DNA of 64,000 bases from the NCBI RefSeq assembly GCF_001444405.1, contig NZ_CP013187.1, positions 434,001 to 498,000 of the forward strand, in the 5' to 3' direction. The notes beneath the pieces were generated by a model. The model searched no databases. It was not told the DNA's origin and worked only from the letters and a program-made list of their open reading frames with translations. The DNA is from Pseudoalteromonas phenolica (GTDB lineage: Bacteria; Pseudomonadota; Gammaproteobacteria; Enterobacterales; Alteromonadaceae). Both the position numbers and the translations under genes were made by a program. Of the stretch, positions 24,795 to 34,017 are shown in pieces (the stretch's first letter is position 1; each line of letters starts with the position of its first letter).

Positions 24795-26987
24795 ATGGCG
24801 TCTGAGCAAGATGACTTTTTGTTTTTAGATCATGAAGATGATACACCAGATAATAATCAACCTCAGAGTTTCTGGGACATTCTGGTTGTGGATGATGATC
24901 CTGAAATACACTCTGTGACCAAACTTGCTTTGTCTGGCGTTGAGTTTTGGGGTAAAGCTTTGCGCTTTCATCACGCTTATTCTGGTGAAGAAGCGATCCA
25001 TGAGTTAATCCATAACCCAGAAATTTGCTTGTTATTATTAGATGTAGTTATGGAATCTGATGATGCTGGATTGAAAGTTGTGAAAACGGTTCGTGATGAG
25101 CTTGATAATCACAATGTCCGCATTATTTTAAGAACTGGTCAGCCAGGGCATGCGCCAGAAGAACAGGTCATACGTGAATACGACATCAATGATTACAAAA
25201 TGAAAACAGAGCTTACACGTAGTAAGCTGGTAACTTCTTTAATGACAGCTCTGCGTTCCTTCCAACAAATTTGTGAGTTAGAAGCACAAAGCGAAGGGCT
25301 AACTAATATTTTAAGTGCTTCTAATGCTATTCTCGGCCACAACAATATCAGTGGCTTTAGTCAGGCTGTTGTAATGCAACTGGCTAACATTCTGGCTAAT
25401 GATGCCAATGGCTTTGTGTGTGCTCAGATTTCAGGTACGAATTCGTTGGTATTGTTAGGCGGCTCAACGCAATATCATGACTTTATTGGACAAGGTGTTG
25501 AACAACTCGATAATGGCCGCGCCATCATGCAAGTTAAAACTTGTATTGAGCAGCAGTGTCACCAGCAAACAGAGCATGATCTTACTCTGTTCCTAGAAAA
25601 AAATAATGAACAGGCGGCGATTTTTATCGAATTAGCTCTGCCTCCGATGCCGCGACAAATTCAGTTTGCTGAGATATTCTTAGCTAATGTCAGTGTGGGT
25701 TTAGATAACATCAAGCTATTCAGCCAGATCAGAGAAGTGGCATATAAAGATCCCCTAACAAAATTAGCTAATCGCACCAGTTTTGTAGAGCATTTAGAGA
25801 AGACTCCATGTGATGATGGTTTATCTCTGATTTTGCTAGATATTGCTCAGTTCTCAGATATCAATAATGGTCTAGGTCAAGAAGTGGGTAATCAACTATT
25901 GATGGCTGTGATGCAGCGTCTGGATCAAGACATTCCTAATGCTAAAGCTTTGGCCAGGATTGGTGCTGATGTGTTTGCATTCTTATTACCAACAGCTTCT
26001 TTCAATGAAGAGTTGTTGGTTGATGCGCTTACAATACCTTACCAGTTGAAAGAGCACTTACTATCCATTCATTTTCATATTGGCCTATGCAAGTGTGAAG
26101 ATTTTAGTGAGACTGGCCTTGAGACATTAAAGAAAGGCTATATAGCACTTAACCAAGCTAAGCAGAGCCATAAAGTGTTTGATTGGTATACATCAGACCT
26201 AGAAGAAAAAATGGCATGGCGCTTAGGCCTGATACGACAATTAAGAAGTGACTTTGAGCAAAGTAAATTAGAAGTGTGGTATCAACCGCAGTTTTCTCTA
26301 AAGACCCAACAAATTATAGGTTGTGAAGCCTTGCTACGTTGGCCATCAGGTAATGGCCGCTATATCTCCCCTGGCATTTTTGTTCCCCTTGCTGAAAGTT
26401 CAGGGCTAATTGTGGAAATAGGGCAGTGGGTACTTGAACAAGCTTGCCAACAGCAAAAACGTTTTGCTCAACTAGGGCTGGATATTTGTGTTGCTGTTAA
26501 TGTATCAGTGCCTCAATTTAAAACGCCAGATTACGCTAAAACAGTGATGAGTACACTAGAAAAGTATCAGGTACCAAGTAGCAAGATTGAGCTTGAGGTA
26601 ACAGAGAGCGTTGTGATGGACGAGATCAGCAGTGTAATAAACACATTAGATGAACTAAAGCGTTATGGCATTGAAGTGGCCATAGATGACTTTGGTACCG
26701 GTTTTTCTTCATTAAGCTATTTACAAAAACTTCCTTTATCACGTCTTAAGATTGATAGGGCTTTTATCAAAGATATACCAGAGAGCGACACAGGCGCGAT
26801 AGCTGAATTAATCGTTTCTCTTGGAAAGAACCTTGGCTTAAAAACGATTGCTGAAGGTGTTGAAACACAGGTTCAATTGGAGCGTTTACAACAAATGGGA
26901 TGTGATGAAATTCAAGGCTTCTTACTTGCTAAACCAATGCCGGTTGATGAACTGATGGTATTTGCACAGAATAAGCTTGGCTCTTAG
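24795..26987 (+). CDS. c-di-GMP phosphodiesterase: REC-DUF3369-degenerate GGDEF-EAL
   Basis: 730 residues. An N-terminal receiver domain (about 28-155) has the acidic DDD cluster in LVVDDDPE and an acceptor Asp in LLLLDVVME. DUF3369 follows (about 160-315). The GGDEF domain (about 320-455) has lost its signature (GADVF in ARIGADVFAFLL), so no cyclase activity is expected. The EAL domain (about 470-725) is intact: EALLRW, NVS, EVTES, AIDDFGTGFSSLSYLQ, KIDRAFI, TIAEGVET and QGFLLAKP. Predicted cytoplasmic enzyme degrading cyclic di-GMP under control of a phosphorelay; no cognate kinase is adjacent. It is a single-gene unit and could influence exopolysaccharide output. Confidence 0.92.
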   Translation: MASEQDDFLFLDHEDDTPDNNQPQSFWDILVVDDDPEIHSVTKLALSGVEFWGKALRFHHAYSGEEAIHELIHNPEICLLLLDVVMESDDAGLKVVKTVRDELDNHNVRIILRTGQPGHAPEEQVIREYDINDYKMKTELTRSKLVTSLMTALRSFQQICELEAQSEGLTNILSASNAILGHNNISGFSQAVVMQLANILANDANGFVCAQISGTNSLVLLGGSTQYHDFIGQGVEQLDNGRAIMQVKTCIEQQCHQQTEHDLTLFLEKNNEQAAIFIELALPPMPRQIQFAEIFLANVSVGLDNIKLFSQIREVAYKDPLTKLANRTSFVEHLEKTPCDDGLSLILLDIAQFSDINNGLGQEVGNQLLMAVMQRLDQDIPNAKALARIGADVFAFLLPTASFNEELLVDALTIPYQLKEHLLSIHFHIGLCKCEDFSETGLETLKKGYIALNQAKQSHKVFDWYTSDLEEKMAWRLGLIRQLRSDFEQSKLEVWYQPQFSLKTQQIIGCEALLRWPSGNGRYISPGIFVPLAESSGLIVEIGQWVLEQACQQQKRFAQLGLDICVAVNVSVPQFKTPDYAKTVMSTLEKYQVPSSKIELEVTESVVMDEISSVINTLDELKRYGIEVAIDDFGTGFSSLSYLQKLPLSRLKIDRAFIKDIPESDTGAIAELIVSLGKNLGLKTIAEGVETQVQLERLQQMGCDEIQGFLLAKPMPVDELMVFAQNKLGS

Positions 26988-27019
26988 GTATTATTTCCAA
27001 CGCTAACTTTCAAATTACC

Positions 27020-27208
27020 GTGCAAAATACACGTTGTGAAGCAAGGTTACTTTTGCGCAAGGTGAAATGAGTAATCTTACCAGCTGCAATGGAATACTCA
27101 ATCTGTAGTTCTGTCGTCACTCACAACGACAAATCAAAATTTTGTTGCACTAAAGCATAACCTACGGGTGTTTGGTTTAGTCTTTTGAAGAACGTAATTT
27201 ATGGCAAC
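27020..27208 (+). repeat. Dispersed intergenic repeat, copy B
   Basis: Second copy of the element at 22886-23080, same orientation. The first 50 bases and the block GTTGCACTAAAGCATAAC are nearly identical to copy A; the middle is diverged. It lies between the EAL gene and tRNA-His, so copies A and B bracket three genes (23147-26987). The stretch 27209-27306 beyond it holds nothing recognisable. Confidence 0.8.
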
Positions 27209-27306
27209 AAGAAAACCAGTGTAATACTTTAACGACGATTAAAATTAAAAAGATGTGAGTTAGGAATTTTAAATTAGATTTGTGATATGAAATACAGAAG
27301 GAAAGA

Positions 27307-27383
27307 TGGGGCGACTGATGGGGCTCGAACCCACGACAACCGGAATCACAATCCAGGGCTCTACCAACTGAGCTACAGCCGCC
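27307..27383 (-). tRNA. tRNA-His (GTG anticodon)
   Basis: 77-base cloverleaf including encoded CCA. The anticodon loop reads TTGTGAT with anticodon GTG. It has the extra 5' G(-1) paired with C73 that identifies tRNA-His (5' end GGCGGCTG, 3' end CAGTCGCC-CCA). D arm (AGCTCAGTTGGTAGAGC) and T arm (GTGGGTTCGAGCCCC) are canonical. Confidence 0.97.
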
Positions 27384-27412
27384 GCAACAACACCTTGTTT
27401 GGTGTGGCGCGC

Positions 27413-27440
27413 ATAATACATAAAAAAATCAGACTTGCAA
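27413..27440 (-). promoter_or_regulatory. Probable sigma-70 promoter of tRNA-His
   Basis: On the reverse strand TTGCAA (-35) and TATTAT (-10) are separated by 16 bases and followed by a GC-rich discriminator GCGCGCC, typical of stringently controlled stable-RNA promoters. The expected start lies about 20 bases before the tRNA. Confidence 0.6.
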
Positions 27441-27557
27441 AGTAATAATGCAATTTTATTTAAATTTAATAAAAAAGTACTTTTTCGTAAAGGTAAAGTT
27501 CATTTTCAGGGTGTATAATTCGCAAAAATTCACTCAACACAAAAATAAGGAGTGTCC

Positions 27558-28373
27558 ATGGAAGTTCTAATCAACTGGATTAACGACAATTCAGACCTAA
27601 TTACTCATTACGTATTACAAGGCATTTTAGCTATCGTAATCCTTTTAATAGGATTAAAAATAGCGAAATTCTTTAGCAATCTAACTGAAAAATCTTTTGC
27701 TAAGAGAAAAATTGATAAAGCCGTAGCTGGGTTCATATCTAATATTGTTTATGCGCTGGTATTTGCAGCGACCGTGCTAATGGCATTATCACAGGTTGGC
27801 ATAGAGACAACATCGTTTGTTGCAATACTTGGTGCTGCTGGTTTAGCTGTTGGTCTAGCACTTCAGGGCTCGCTATCAAACTTTGCTTCAGGTGTTTTAA
27901 TTATCATTCTTCGCCCGTTCAAGTCAGGTGATTACATCGAAGCTGGTGGTAAAGCTGGTAGCGTTGAACGTATAGAAATATTTGCAACAGAATTACGCAC
28001 TCCAGATAACAAAGTTATCATAATGCCTAACTCAGCTATTATGGGTGGTGCAATCGTTAACTACTCTCGCCAAAAAACACGCCGTATCGATTTAGTTATT
28101 GGAGTAAGCTACGACGCAGATCTACGCCAAGCAAAAGAAGTGCTGAAAGGTGTACTGGATAACGAGTCTCGTCTTCTAAAAGATCCTGCATATACTGTAG
28201 CAGTGTCTGAGCTAGCTGACTCAAGCGTCAACTTTGTGGTGCGTCCTTGGGTTAATACGACAGATTACTGGCCAACATATTTTGCATTGGTCGAAAATAT
28301 TAAAATTGCTTTAGATGAAGCAAATATTACAATCCCATATCCTCAAATGGATGTTCACCTTCATAAAGATTAA
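27558..28373 (+). CDS. mscS: Small-conductance mechanosensitive channel MscS
   Basis: Homoheptameric channel that releases solutes during hypo-osmotic shock. 271 residues from the ATG at 27558; the AAGGAG at 27547-27552 positions this start, and the in-frame GTG at 27552 overlaps the ribosome binding site. Three N-terminal membrane helices are seen; TM3 carries the Gly/Ala-rich pore sequence AILGAAGLAVGLALQGSLSN. The beta domain (RPFKSGDYIEAGG...GSVERIEIFATELRTPDN) and alpha/beta C-terminus follow. Length and order match E. coli MscS (286). Confidence 0.95.
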   Translation: MEVLINWINDNSDLITHYVLQGILAIVILLIGLKIAKFFSNLTEKSFAKRKIDKAVAGFISNIVYALVFAATVLMALSQVGIETTSFVAILGAAGLAVGLALQGSLSNFASGVLIIILRPFKSGDYIEAGGKAGSVERIEIFATELRTPDNKVIIMPNSAIMGGAIVNYSRQKTRRIDLVIGVSYDADLRQAKEVLKGVLDNESRLLKDPAYTVAVSELADSSVNFVVRPWVNTTDYWPTYFALVENIKIALDEANITIPYPQMDVHLHKD

Positions 28374-28392
28374 TTACAGGGTTATTAATAAA

Positions 28393-29178
28393 ATGAAATT
28401 AAAACTTTTATCTCTTTGCGTTATTGCAGCAACATCAACTCAAAGTTTTGCAAAGGAAGCAAAAGAGAAAAAAACATGGGACGTGACAAGTGAAGTGGGT
28501 GCAATTGTTACCAGTGGTAACACCTCAACTACAACACTAAAAGGTGGCATCAAGGCAAAGCATCACTTAGAAAACTGGAACAATGAGTACAAACTAAGTG
28601 GTATATATAAAGAAGATGAAATTGAAAATGATGCGGGTGAGCGTGAAAAAGAGCGCACCAATGAAAAGTATTCAGTATCAGCACAGGCCAACTATAAGTT
28701 AAACGAAGATCACAGCCATTTGTTCGTTTATGGTTCATATGATTCAGATTACTTTGGTGCATATCGTAATGAAGCCGTACTTTCAGTAGGTTACGGTTTA
28801 CGCTTATTGAACCGTGACAATATGTATTTAAATGCTGAAGTTGGTCCAGGTATCAAGCGTTTTGAGCACCAAGAAAGCAGCTCTGAGTTAGATGAAAACG
28901 GCTTATCGCTAGCCGGTGAAACAGAAAATGAAGCAATTGGAGTTGCTAAATTGGATTACAATTGGCAAATCTCTGACAACGCACGATTCACGCAATTAGT
29001 TGCGGTTGAGTATGGTGACAGTAACACTAAAACGGTATCTGAATCTGCGCTGCTAACAAAAATCAATGGCTCGCTGCAAATGAAGTTTGCATATAACATC
29101 ACGCATAACTCAGAAGTGAGTGAAGAAAAAGAAAATACAGATACTGAAACGTCTTTAACATTAGTTTACAGCTTTTAA
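28393..29178 (+). CDS. DUF481 outer membrane beta-barrel protein
   Basis: 261 residues from the ATG at 28393, which begins a good signal peptide (MKLKLLSLCVIAATSTQSFA); the frame extends 26 codons upstream into mscS but that part is not a signal sequence. The mature region has the DUF481 (YdiY-like, salt-induced) features: TSEVGAIVTSGNTSTTTLKG at the start, then strands ending in TSLTLVYSF with a terminal Phe. Likely cotranscribed with mscS (19-base gap), suggesting an envelope or osmotic response. Its ligand is unknown. Confidence 0.88.
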   Translation: MKLKLLSLCVIAATSTQSFAKEAKEKKTWDVTSEVGAIVTSGNTSTTTLKGGIKAKHHLENWNNEYKLSGIYKEDEIENDAGEREKERTNEKYSVSAQANYKLNEDHSHLFVYGSYDSDYFGAYRNEAVLSVGYGLRLLNRDNMYLNAEVGPGIKRFEHQESSSELDENGLSLAGETENEAIGVAKLDYNWQISDNARFTQLVAVEYGDSNTKTVSESALLTKINGSLQMKFAYNITHNSEVSEEKENTDTETSLTLVYSF

Positions 29179-29210
29179 CATACCATTGTCGTAAACTTGT
29201 AATATAGACC

Positions 29211-29236
29211 AAAAAAAGGGGCTTAAGCCCCTTTTT
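29211..29236 (+). terminator. Intrinsic terminator after mscS-DUF481
   Basis: A perfect palindrome AAAAAGGGGCTTAAGCCCC followed by T5. It separates the core genes from the polysaccharide region. Confidence 0.88.
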
Positions 29237-29298
29237 CTATGCATAGCACTTCGTGTAGAATATGCAATCTTTTTGGCCGCAACTTATAGGATTTAAGT

Positions 29299-31929
29299 TT
29301 GAATATGTTTTTTAAACGTGTTTTTGTATTGATTTTAATGCTGTTTTCAAGCGTTTCACTGGCATTTACACCAACCCAAGCACAAATCGAACAGTTTAAA
29401 AAATTGCCAAGAGCTCAGCAAGAAGCACTTGCTAAGCAATACGGTATCAATTTATCTTCTTTAACTAATTCGGTTCAAAACTCTCAAGTCACTTCGCAAC
29501 AATTACCGTCAGTATTAGAGCGAGAGCTTGAAACGCCTGAAAAAGAGACCGAATTAGATCGTTTAAACCCGATTGATAAGCCTCTCGAGCCATTTGGTTA
29601 TTCACTTTTTTCTGGAAGTCCAACAACTTTTGAACCACCTGAGAATGCATCTGTACCAGATACTTATGTACTAGGTCGAGGTGATATGGTTAATGTTACT
29701 TTTTATGGTAAAGAAAGCACTTCTCACACCTTAAAAATCGATAATGAAGGTCGTTTATCAATTCCTAATTTTTCACCTGAACAAGTTGCAGGCCTTGAGT
29801 ATGGCGAGTTTAAAAAATTAATAAAAAATAAAATTGAAAAAGAAGCAATTGGTTTAAATGTTTTTGTGTCAATGTCCCAACTAAATCCCATGCGTATTTT
29901 AGTTGTTGGCGAAGCATACAAACCTGGTAGCTTTATGGTTTCGCCATTGTCAACTGTGACTCATGCTTTATATGCTTCAGGCGGGCTGACTGAAATCGCG
30001 AGTTTGAGAAATATTCAAGTAAAGCGAAATGGTAAAACAGTATCTACGTTAGATTTATATGACTTGTTGCTAGATGGTAATACTGAGGGTGACATTAACC
30101 TTCGTTCTGGCGATGTCGTTTTTATTCCATCTGTTGGACCTCAAATAACAGTGAAAGGTGCGGTTAAGCGAGAAGGCATTTTTGAATTAACGCAAGAGGA
30201 TGATCAAGCGTCTTTGGTAAAAATGTTTGGTGGCTTTAAAGAAAATGCATTTACTAAGAATGTAACTGTACGCAGAATTATGGGTGGTGCAAAAAGCCGT
30301 ATCATTTCTACAGATTTCTCTGATACATCAATGGATTATACCCCAAAAGCTGGAGATGAAGTGATTGTAAAAGAAGTCAGCAAAACCGCCTCTGATTCAA
30401 TCACATTGATAGGTGCTGTTGTAAGACCTGGGTTTTACGAGTGGTATGAAGGTATTACGCTAGACAAGTTATTCCAAAATTTCAGAGATGATCTACTCCC
30501 TCAAGCCGATTTTAATTACTCAATTCTTGTCAGAGAGAAATCAGTTCTTGGAGAAATAGAAGTTATCCAATTTTCTTTGGCAGATGCGCTTAAAGGTAAA
30601 AATATCCCTTTAGAAAAGAATGATGAAATATACATATTCAGTCGTTTCCAGTTAAAGTCAAGCGAAGAGCAAGCTCTAGAAAACTTGGCGTTAACTGAAG
30701 AACAAATGCGACAACAATATAAAGTGAAACTTTGGCATTTAAACGAATTTCAAAGTTTTGAAGAAAAAATGGCAAGTTTGGATCCCGTTGCTCTAGATAC
30801 TGCAGATGAGAATAATTCTTCAGATGATTTTAATGACGAAACAGCAATAGAAGAGCTGGCAACTTTTAGCCGTAAGTCGTTATTAAAAGCTGTGCTGAAA
30901 CGTTTGCAATATCAAGAAAATGCTTTCAGTAAATCAAATACGTTTGAGGTTCGTGGTCAAGTTCGCTTTCCTGGTAAATATCCTTTACCAGTAAATGCCG
31001 CAATACAAGATGCTATATCTGCTTCAGGTGGATTGTTAGAGTCTGCTTATATAGAAAAAGCTGAGCTCACTCGTTTTGTAAATAAAGGCAATAGCCAGTT
31101 TGAGCATAAAACTTTGAATATTTCACAAAAAACTGGTTTAGCAGAGCAGCTAGAACCAAAAGACACACTTAATATTCTCACCCGTCCAAATTGGTATGAG
31201 GGTCATAAAGTAACCTTAAGAGGCGAAGTTCGTTTTCCTGGTACATATAAAGTGAACAGAGGTGAAAACTTATACAGTGTAATTAAGCGAGCAGGAGGGC
31301 TTTCTGAATATGCAGAGCCTAAAGCAGCTATCTATACGCGCAAGTCAATTAAAGAGCAAGAACAATCTCAATTGAAAAAGCTTTCAAATGAACTGAGAAG
31401 AGACATTGCCTCGAAAAGTTTCCAAAAATCGATAGGTATGAATGCATCTATTAGCTATGACGAGATGAATAAGTTATTGAAAGACATAGCTAGTGTTAAA
31501 GCTGTAGGTCGCTTGGTCATAGACTTACCGGAAATTCTATCAGGACAAGATTCTTTGGTATTGCAAGATGGTGACACGCTTTATATTCCTGGTAAGCAAG
31601 ATTCAATTTCTATTATTGGTGAAGTTAATTATGCTTCCTCACACCTATTTAAATCTGGTGTCTCTATAGACGAGTACCTAGAGTTGAGTGGTGGAGTGAA
31701 AGAACGTGCCAAAGAAGAGCAAATCTACGTAATTAAAGCTAATGGTGCTGTATTTATCCCTAAATCATCAGGATGGTTTTCGGTTAATTATCAAAATGAG
31801 TTAGAGCCAGGAGACACCATTGTAGTCCCTATGGACGCATCTCATATGGATAATCTAACTCTTTGGAGCACGGCAACTCAGATCTTCTACCAGCTAGGTG
31901 TTGGTGTTGCGGCAATTGCTAGAATTTAA
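29299..31929 (+). CDS. Large SLBB-domain polysaccharide export protein (WbfF/OtnA-like)
   Basis: 876 residues, more than twice the length of Wza. A signal peptide (VFVLILMLFSSVSLA) starts the protein. The Poly_export domain begins near residue 120 (DTYVLGRGDMVNVTFYGKES), followed by at least five SLBB-like units (conserved patterns such as VVGEAYKPGSFMVSP, VKGAVKREGIFELT, VRGQVRFPGKYPLP, LRGEVRFPGTYKVN, IIGEVNYASS). This architecture matches the WbfF/OtnA exporter of Vibrio O139 capsule clusters. Start: TTG at 29299 is eight bases from an AGG; ATG at 29305 is the alternative. It opens polysaccharide system 1 and is likely the outer-membrane exit for its polymer. Confidence 0.88.
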   Translation: MNMFFKRVFVLILMLFSSVSLAFTPTQAQIEQFKKLPRAQQEALAKQYGINLSSLTNSVQNSQVTSQQLPSVLERELETPEKETELDRLNPIDKPLEPFGYSLFSGSPTTFEPPENASVPDTYVLGRGDMVNVTFYGKESTSHTLKIDNEGRLSIPNFSPEQVAGLEYGEFKKLIKNKIEKEAIGLNVFVSMSQLNPMRILVVGEAYKPGSFMVSPLSTVTHALYASGGLTEIASLRNIQVKRNGKTVSTLDLYDLLLDGNTEGDINLRSGDVVFIPSVGPQITVKGAVKREGIFELTQEDDQASLVKMFGGFKENAFTKNVTVRRIMGGAKSRIISTDFSDTSMDYTPKAGDEVIVKEVSKTASDSITLIGAVVRPGFYEWYEGITLDKLFQNFRDDLLPQADFNYSILVREKSVLGEIEVIQFSLADALKGKNIPLEKNDEIYIFSRFQLKSSEEQALENLALTEEQMRQQYKVKLWHLNEFQSFEEKMASLDPVALDTADENNSSDDFNDETAIEELATFSRKSLLKAVLKRLQYQENAFSKSNTFEVRGQVRFPGKYPLPVNAAIQDAISASGGLLESAYIEKAELTRFVNKGNSQFEHKTLNISQKTGLAEQLEPKDTLNILTRPNWYEGHKVTLRGEVRFPGTYKVNRGENLYSVIKRAGGLSEYAEPKAAIYTRKSIKEQEQSQLKKLSNELRRDIASKSFQKSIGMNASISYDEMNKLLKDIASVKAVGRLVIDLPEILSGQDSLVLQDGDTLYIPGKQDSISIIGEVNYASSHLFKSGVSIDEYLELSGGVKERAKEEQIYVIKANGAVFIPKSSGWFSVNYQNELEPGDTIVVPMDASHMDNLTLWSTATQIFYQLGVGVAAIARI

Positions 31930-31961
31930 AGTCCAAATTCAGAATTTTAAAAGGTTTAATT

Positions 31962-32402
31962 ATGAGTGTAGTATACGTTTCGGGAACTTTTGATCTGTTT
32001 CATAGTAATCATTTAAAAATGATTAATTATGGTAGGGGGTTAGGGGATACATTAATTGTAGGTGTTAGTACTGATGAATTGGTATGTACCTATAAACGAC
32101 CTCCAGCAGTGCCTTTTGAAGAAAGAATTGCAATAGTAGAAGGTTTAAAGTCACCAGATATTGTGATACCTCAACATACTTTAGAGCATACAGAAACAGT
32201 TAAGAAACTTAATGTTGATAAATTTGTTATTGGTGATGACTGGTACGGAAAATATGATTATCTCAAAGAGCTAGGAGTAGAAGTTTATTACCTTCCTTAT
32301 GGAAAGGGCGTAAGCTCAACAAATCTAAAGAAGAAAATTTATGAAGAGTATTTAGAATTGGTAAGGAAAAGTGATGAGCACCCAATCCCAGAACCAAAAT
32401 AA
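31962..32402 (+). CDS. Glycerol-3-phosphate cytidylyltransferase-like protein (TagD family)
   Basis: 146-residue nucleotidyltransferase predicted to make a CDP-polyol, most simply CDP-glycerol from CTP and glycerol 3-phosphate. The N-terminal GTFDLFHSNH is the HxxH motif, but the usual HxGH glycine is replaced by Asn. The C-terminal KGVSSTNLKKKI corresponds to the RTxGISTT signature. The TagF-like transferase 1.6 kb downstream would use the product. Closely related enzymes use other phosphates (glycerol 2-P, heptose), so substrate is an inference. It overlaps the next CDS by 29 bases. Confidence 0.83.
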   Translation: MSVVYVSGTFDLFHSNHLKMINYGRGLGDTLIVGVSTDELVCTYKRPPAVPFEERIAIVEGLKSPDIVIPQHTLEHTETVKKLNVDKFVIGDDWYGKYDYLKELGVEVYYLPYGKGVSSTNLKKKIYEEYLELVRKSDEHPIPEPK

Positions 32403-33027
32403 TATTAAGGTTTTAATTACTGGTGGGAATGGGGATCTTGCAAAAGCGTTGAAAAGTGAGCTAGAGGAAAGAGGAACATTTGTAGTTACAACCCCTAACA
32501 GAGCTGATTTAGATGTTTCTTGCCCTGAAAGCGTCAAAAGCTTTTTTGAAGAGAAAACGTTTGATGTAGTAATAAATATGGCAGGCACTCTTTACTCTAG
32601 TAGAATTCTAGATTCTGCACCTGAACTATGGATTAAAGACATTCAAGTAAATTTAATCGGCAGTTACTTAATTTGTCGCTCTGCATTACTAATGAATACT
32701 AAAACTCGCATAATAAATATATCTTCTACTGCTGGGTTTAACAGTTATGTCGATTGGACTTCATATTGTGCTAGTAAAGCTGGAGTACTTAGGTTGTCTG
32801 AAGGGTTATTTAAAGATGGGTTTACAATAAATACGCTATGCCCTGGTGCAATAGATACGAAACTGAGAGATGGGTTAGACATTGTAAATATGAATGTAAT
32901 GTCTATTTCTGAAGGCATCCAACCGATTATTGATTGTATTGATAGCAAATTTAACAATGGCGAAATAATCTTTTATAGAAAGAATGAATTTAAAGTGTTT
33001 TCAAAAGTCGATGAGTATTACGAGTAA
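32374..33027 (+). CDS. Short-chain dehydrogenase/reductase
   Basis: Classical SDR of 217 residues. It has the nucleotide-binding VLITGGNGDLAKAL, NMAG, catalytic Ser in INISSTAG and catalytic YxxxK in YCASKAG, then the LCPGAIDT loop, all intact. The ATG at 32374 is preceded by AAGGAAAAG; a GTG at 32371 is in frame. It overlaps the cytidylyltransferase end. Linked to CDP-glycerol-type genes, it may oxidise or reduce a polyol or nucleotide-linked precursor for the same polymer; the substrate is unknown. Confidence 0.82.
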   Translation: MSTQSQNQNNIKVLITGGNGDLAKALKSELEERGTFVVTTPNRADLDVSCPESVKSFFEEKTFDVVINMAGTLYSSRILDSAPELWIKDIQVNLIGSYLICRSALLMNTKTRIINISSTAGFNSYVDWTSYCASKAGVLRLSEGLFKDGFTINTLCPGAIDTKLRDGLDIVNMNVMSISEGIQPIIDCIDSKFNNGEIIFYRKNEFKVFSKVDEYYE

Positions 33028-33063
33028 ATTATTCATCTTGCAACTTAACTTAAGAGAGAATTA

Positions 33064-34005
33064 ATGTCAGTTGAAACCAAGAGTTCTGAAAATTTTAATC
33101 AAGATCAAGGTGTTGTTGATTTGCTATTAATAATTTGGGGCTACAAGACTCTAGTATGCGCTTTAACATCTTTGTTTGTTGTCATATCAATAGTAATTGC
33201 TTTATTAATGCCAAACATTTATCGCTCTGAAGTTATTGTATCTCCAGCTGCATCTATGAATTCTAATTCATTAAACTCTTTATCTAGCCAGTTTGGAGGT
33301 ATTGCTTCACTTGCTGGTTTATCATTACCTTCTAGTGGTAGTGTAGATAAGGTAAGCCTTGCAATAGAAATAATAAAATCGAGGGAATTCATTAATAATT
33401 TTGTTGAAAAATATAAAATACTCCCACAATTGCTTGCGGTTTCATCATGGGATAGAGAAAGCAATAAATTACATTATGACTTTGAAATATATAATTCAGA
33501 TGAAAATGTTTGGATTGCAGAAGAGTATCAAAAAAACAATAAAGCACCTTCTGTAAACGATTCTTATAAAAAGTTTCGAGAAATTTTATCAATAACACGA
33601 ATGAAAGACTCTTCATTAATAAAGATTGCGATAAAACACGAATCTCCATATATTGCACAGTCATGGGTGAAAGCAATTGTTTATGAAATAAACCAAGTAA
33701 TGAGAAATCGTGATTTAATCGAAGCTCAAAAAAGTATCAATTACCTGACAAAGGAAATAGAGAAAACAAACATCTCTAATATGAGGACAATTCTTCATAG
33801 TTTGGTTCAAGAGCATACAAAAACAATCATGATGGCAAATGTCAGGGAACAGTATGTTTTTGATGTGATTGATCCTGCTTACCTTCCGGAAGAAAAATCA
33901 GAACCTAAGCGCTTTCTAATTGTGATCTTAGGTCTAGTTATTGGCTTAATCTTATCTTCAATGATAGCTGTGGTTGTATCTATTTTTATGAAAGAGAAGT
34001 CTTAA
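33064..34005 (+). CDS. wzz: Wzz-type polysaccharide chain-length determinant
   Basis: 313 residues with membrane segments at about 30-52 and 283-305 flanking a coiled, periplasmic region; DVIDPAYLPEEKSEPKRFLI just before TM2 is the Pro-rich Wzz signature. There is no C-terminal kinase domain, so this is a Wzz (PCP-1) rather than a Wzc. It would set polymer length with the Wzy-like protein at 37395. Base composition is AT-rich from here to 38,760. Confidence 0.9.
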   Translation: MSVETKSSENFNQDQGVVDLLLIIWGYKTLVCALTSLFVVISIVIALLMPNIYRSEVIVSPAASMNSNSLNSLSSQFGGIASLAGLSLPSSGSVDKVSLAIEIIKSREFINNFVEKYKILPQLLAVSSWDRESNKLHYDFEIYNSDENVWIAEEYQKNNKAPSVNDSYKKFREILSITRMKDSSLIKIAIKHESPYIAQSWVKAIVYEINQVMRNRDLIEAQKSINYLTKEIEKTNISNMRTILHSLVQEHTKTIMMANVREQYVFDVIDPAYLPEEKSEPKRFLIVILGLVIGLILSSMIAVVVSIFMKEKS

Positions 34006-34017
34006 AATATTCTTGAT

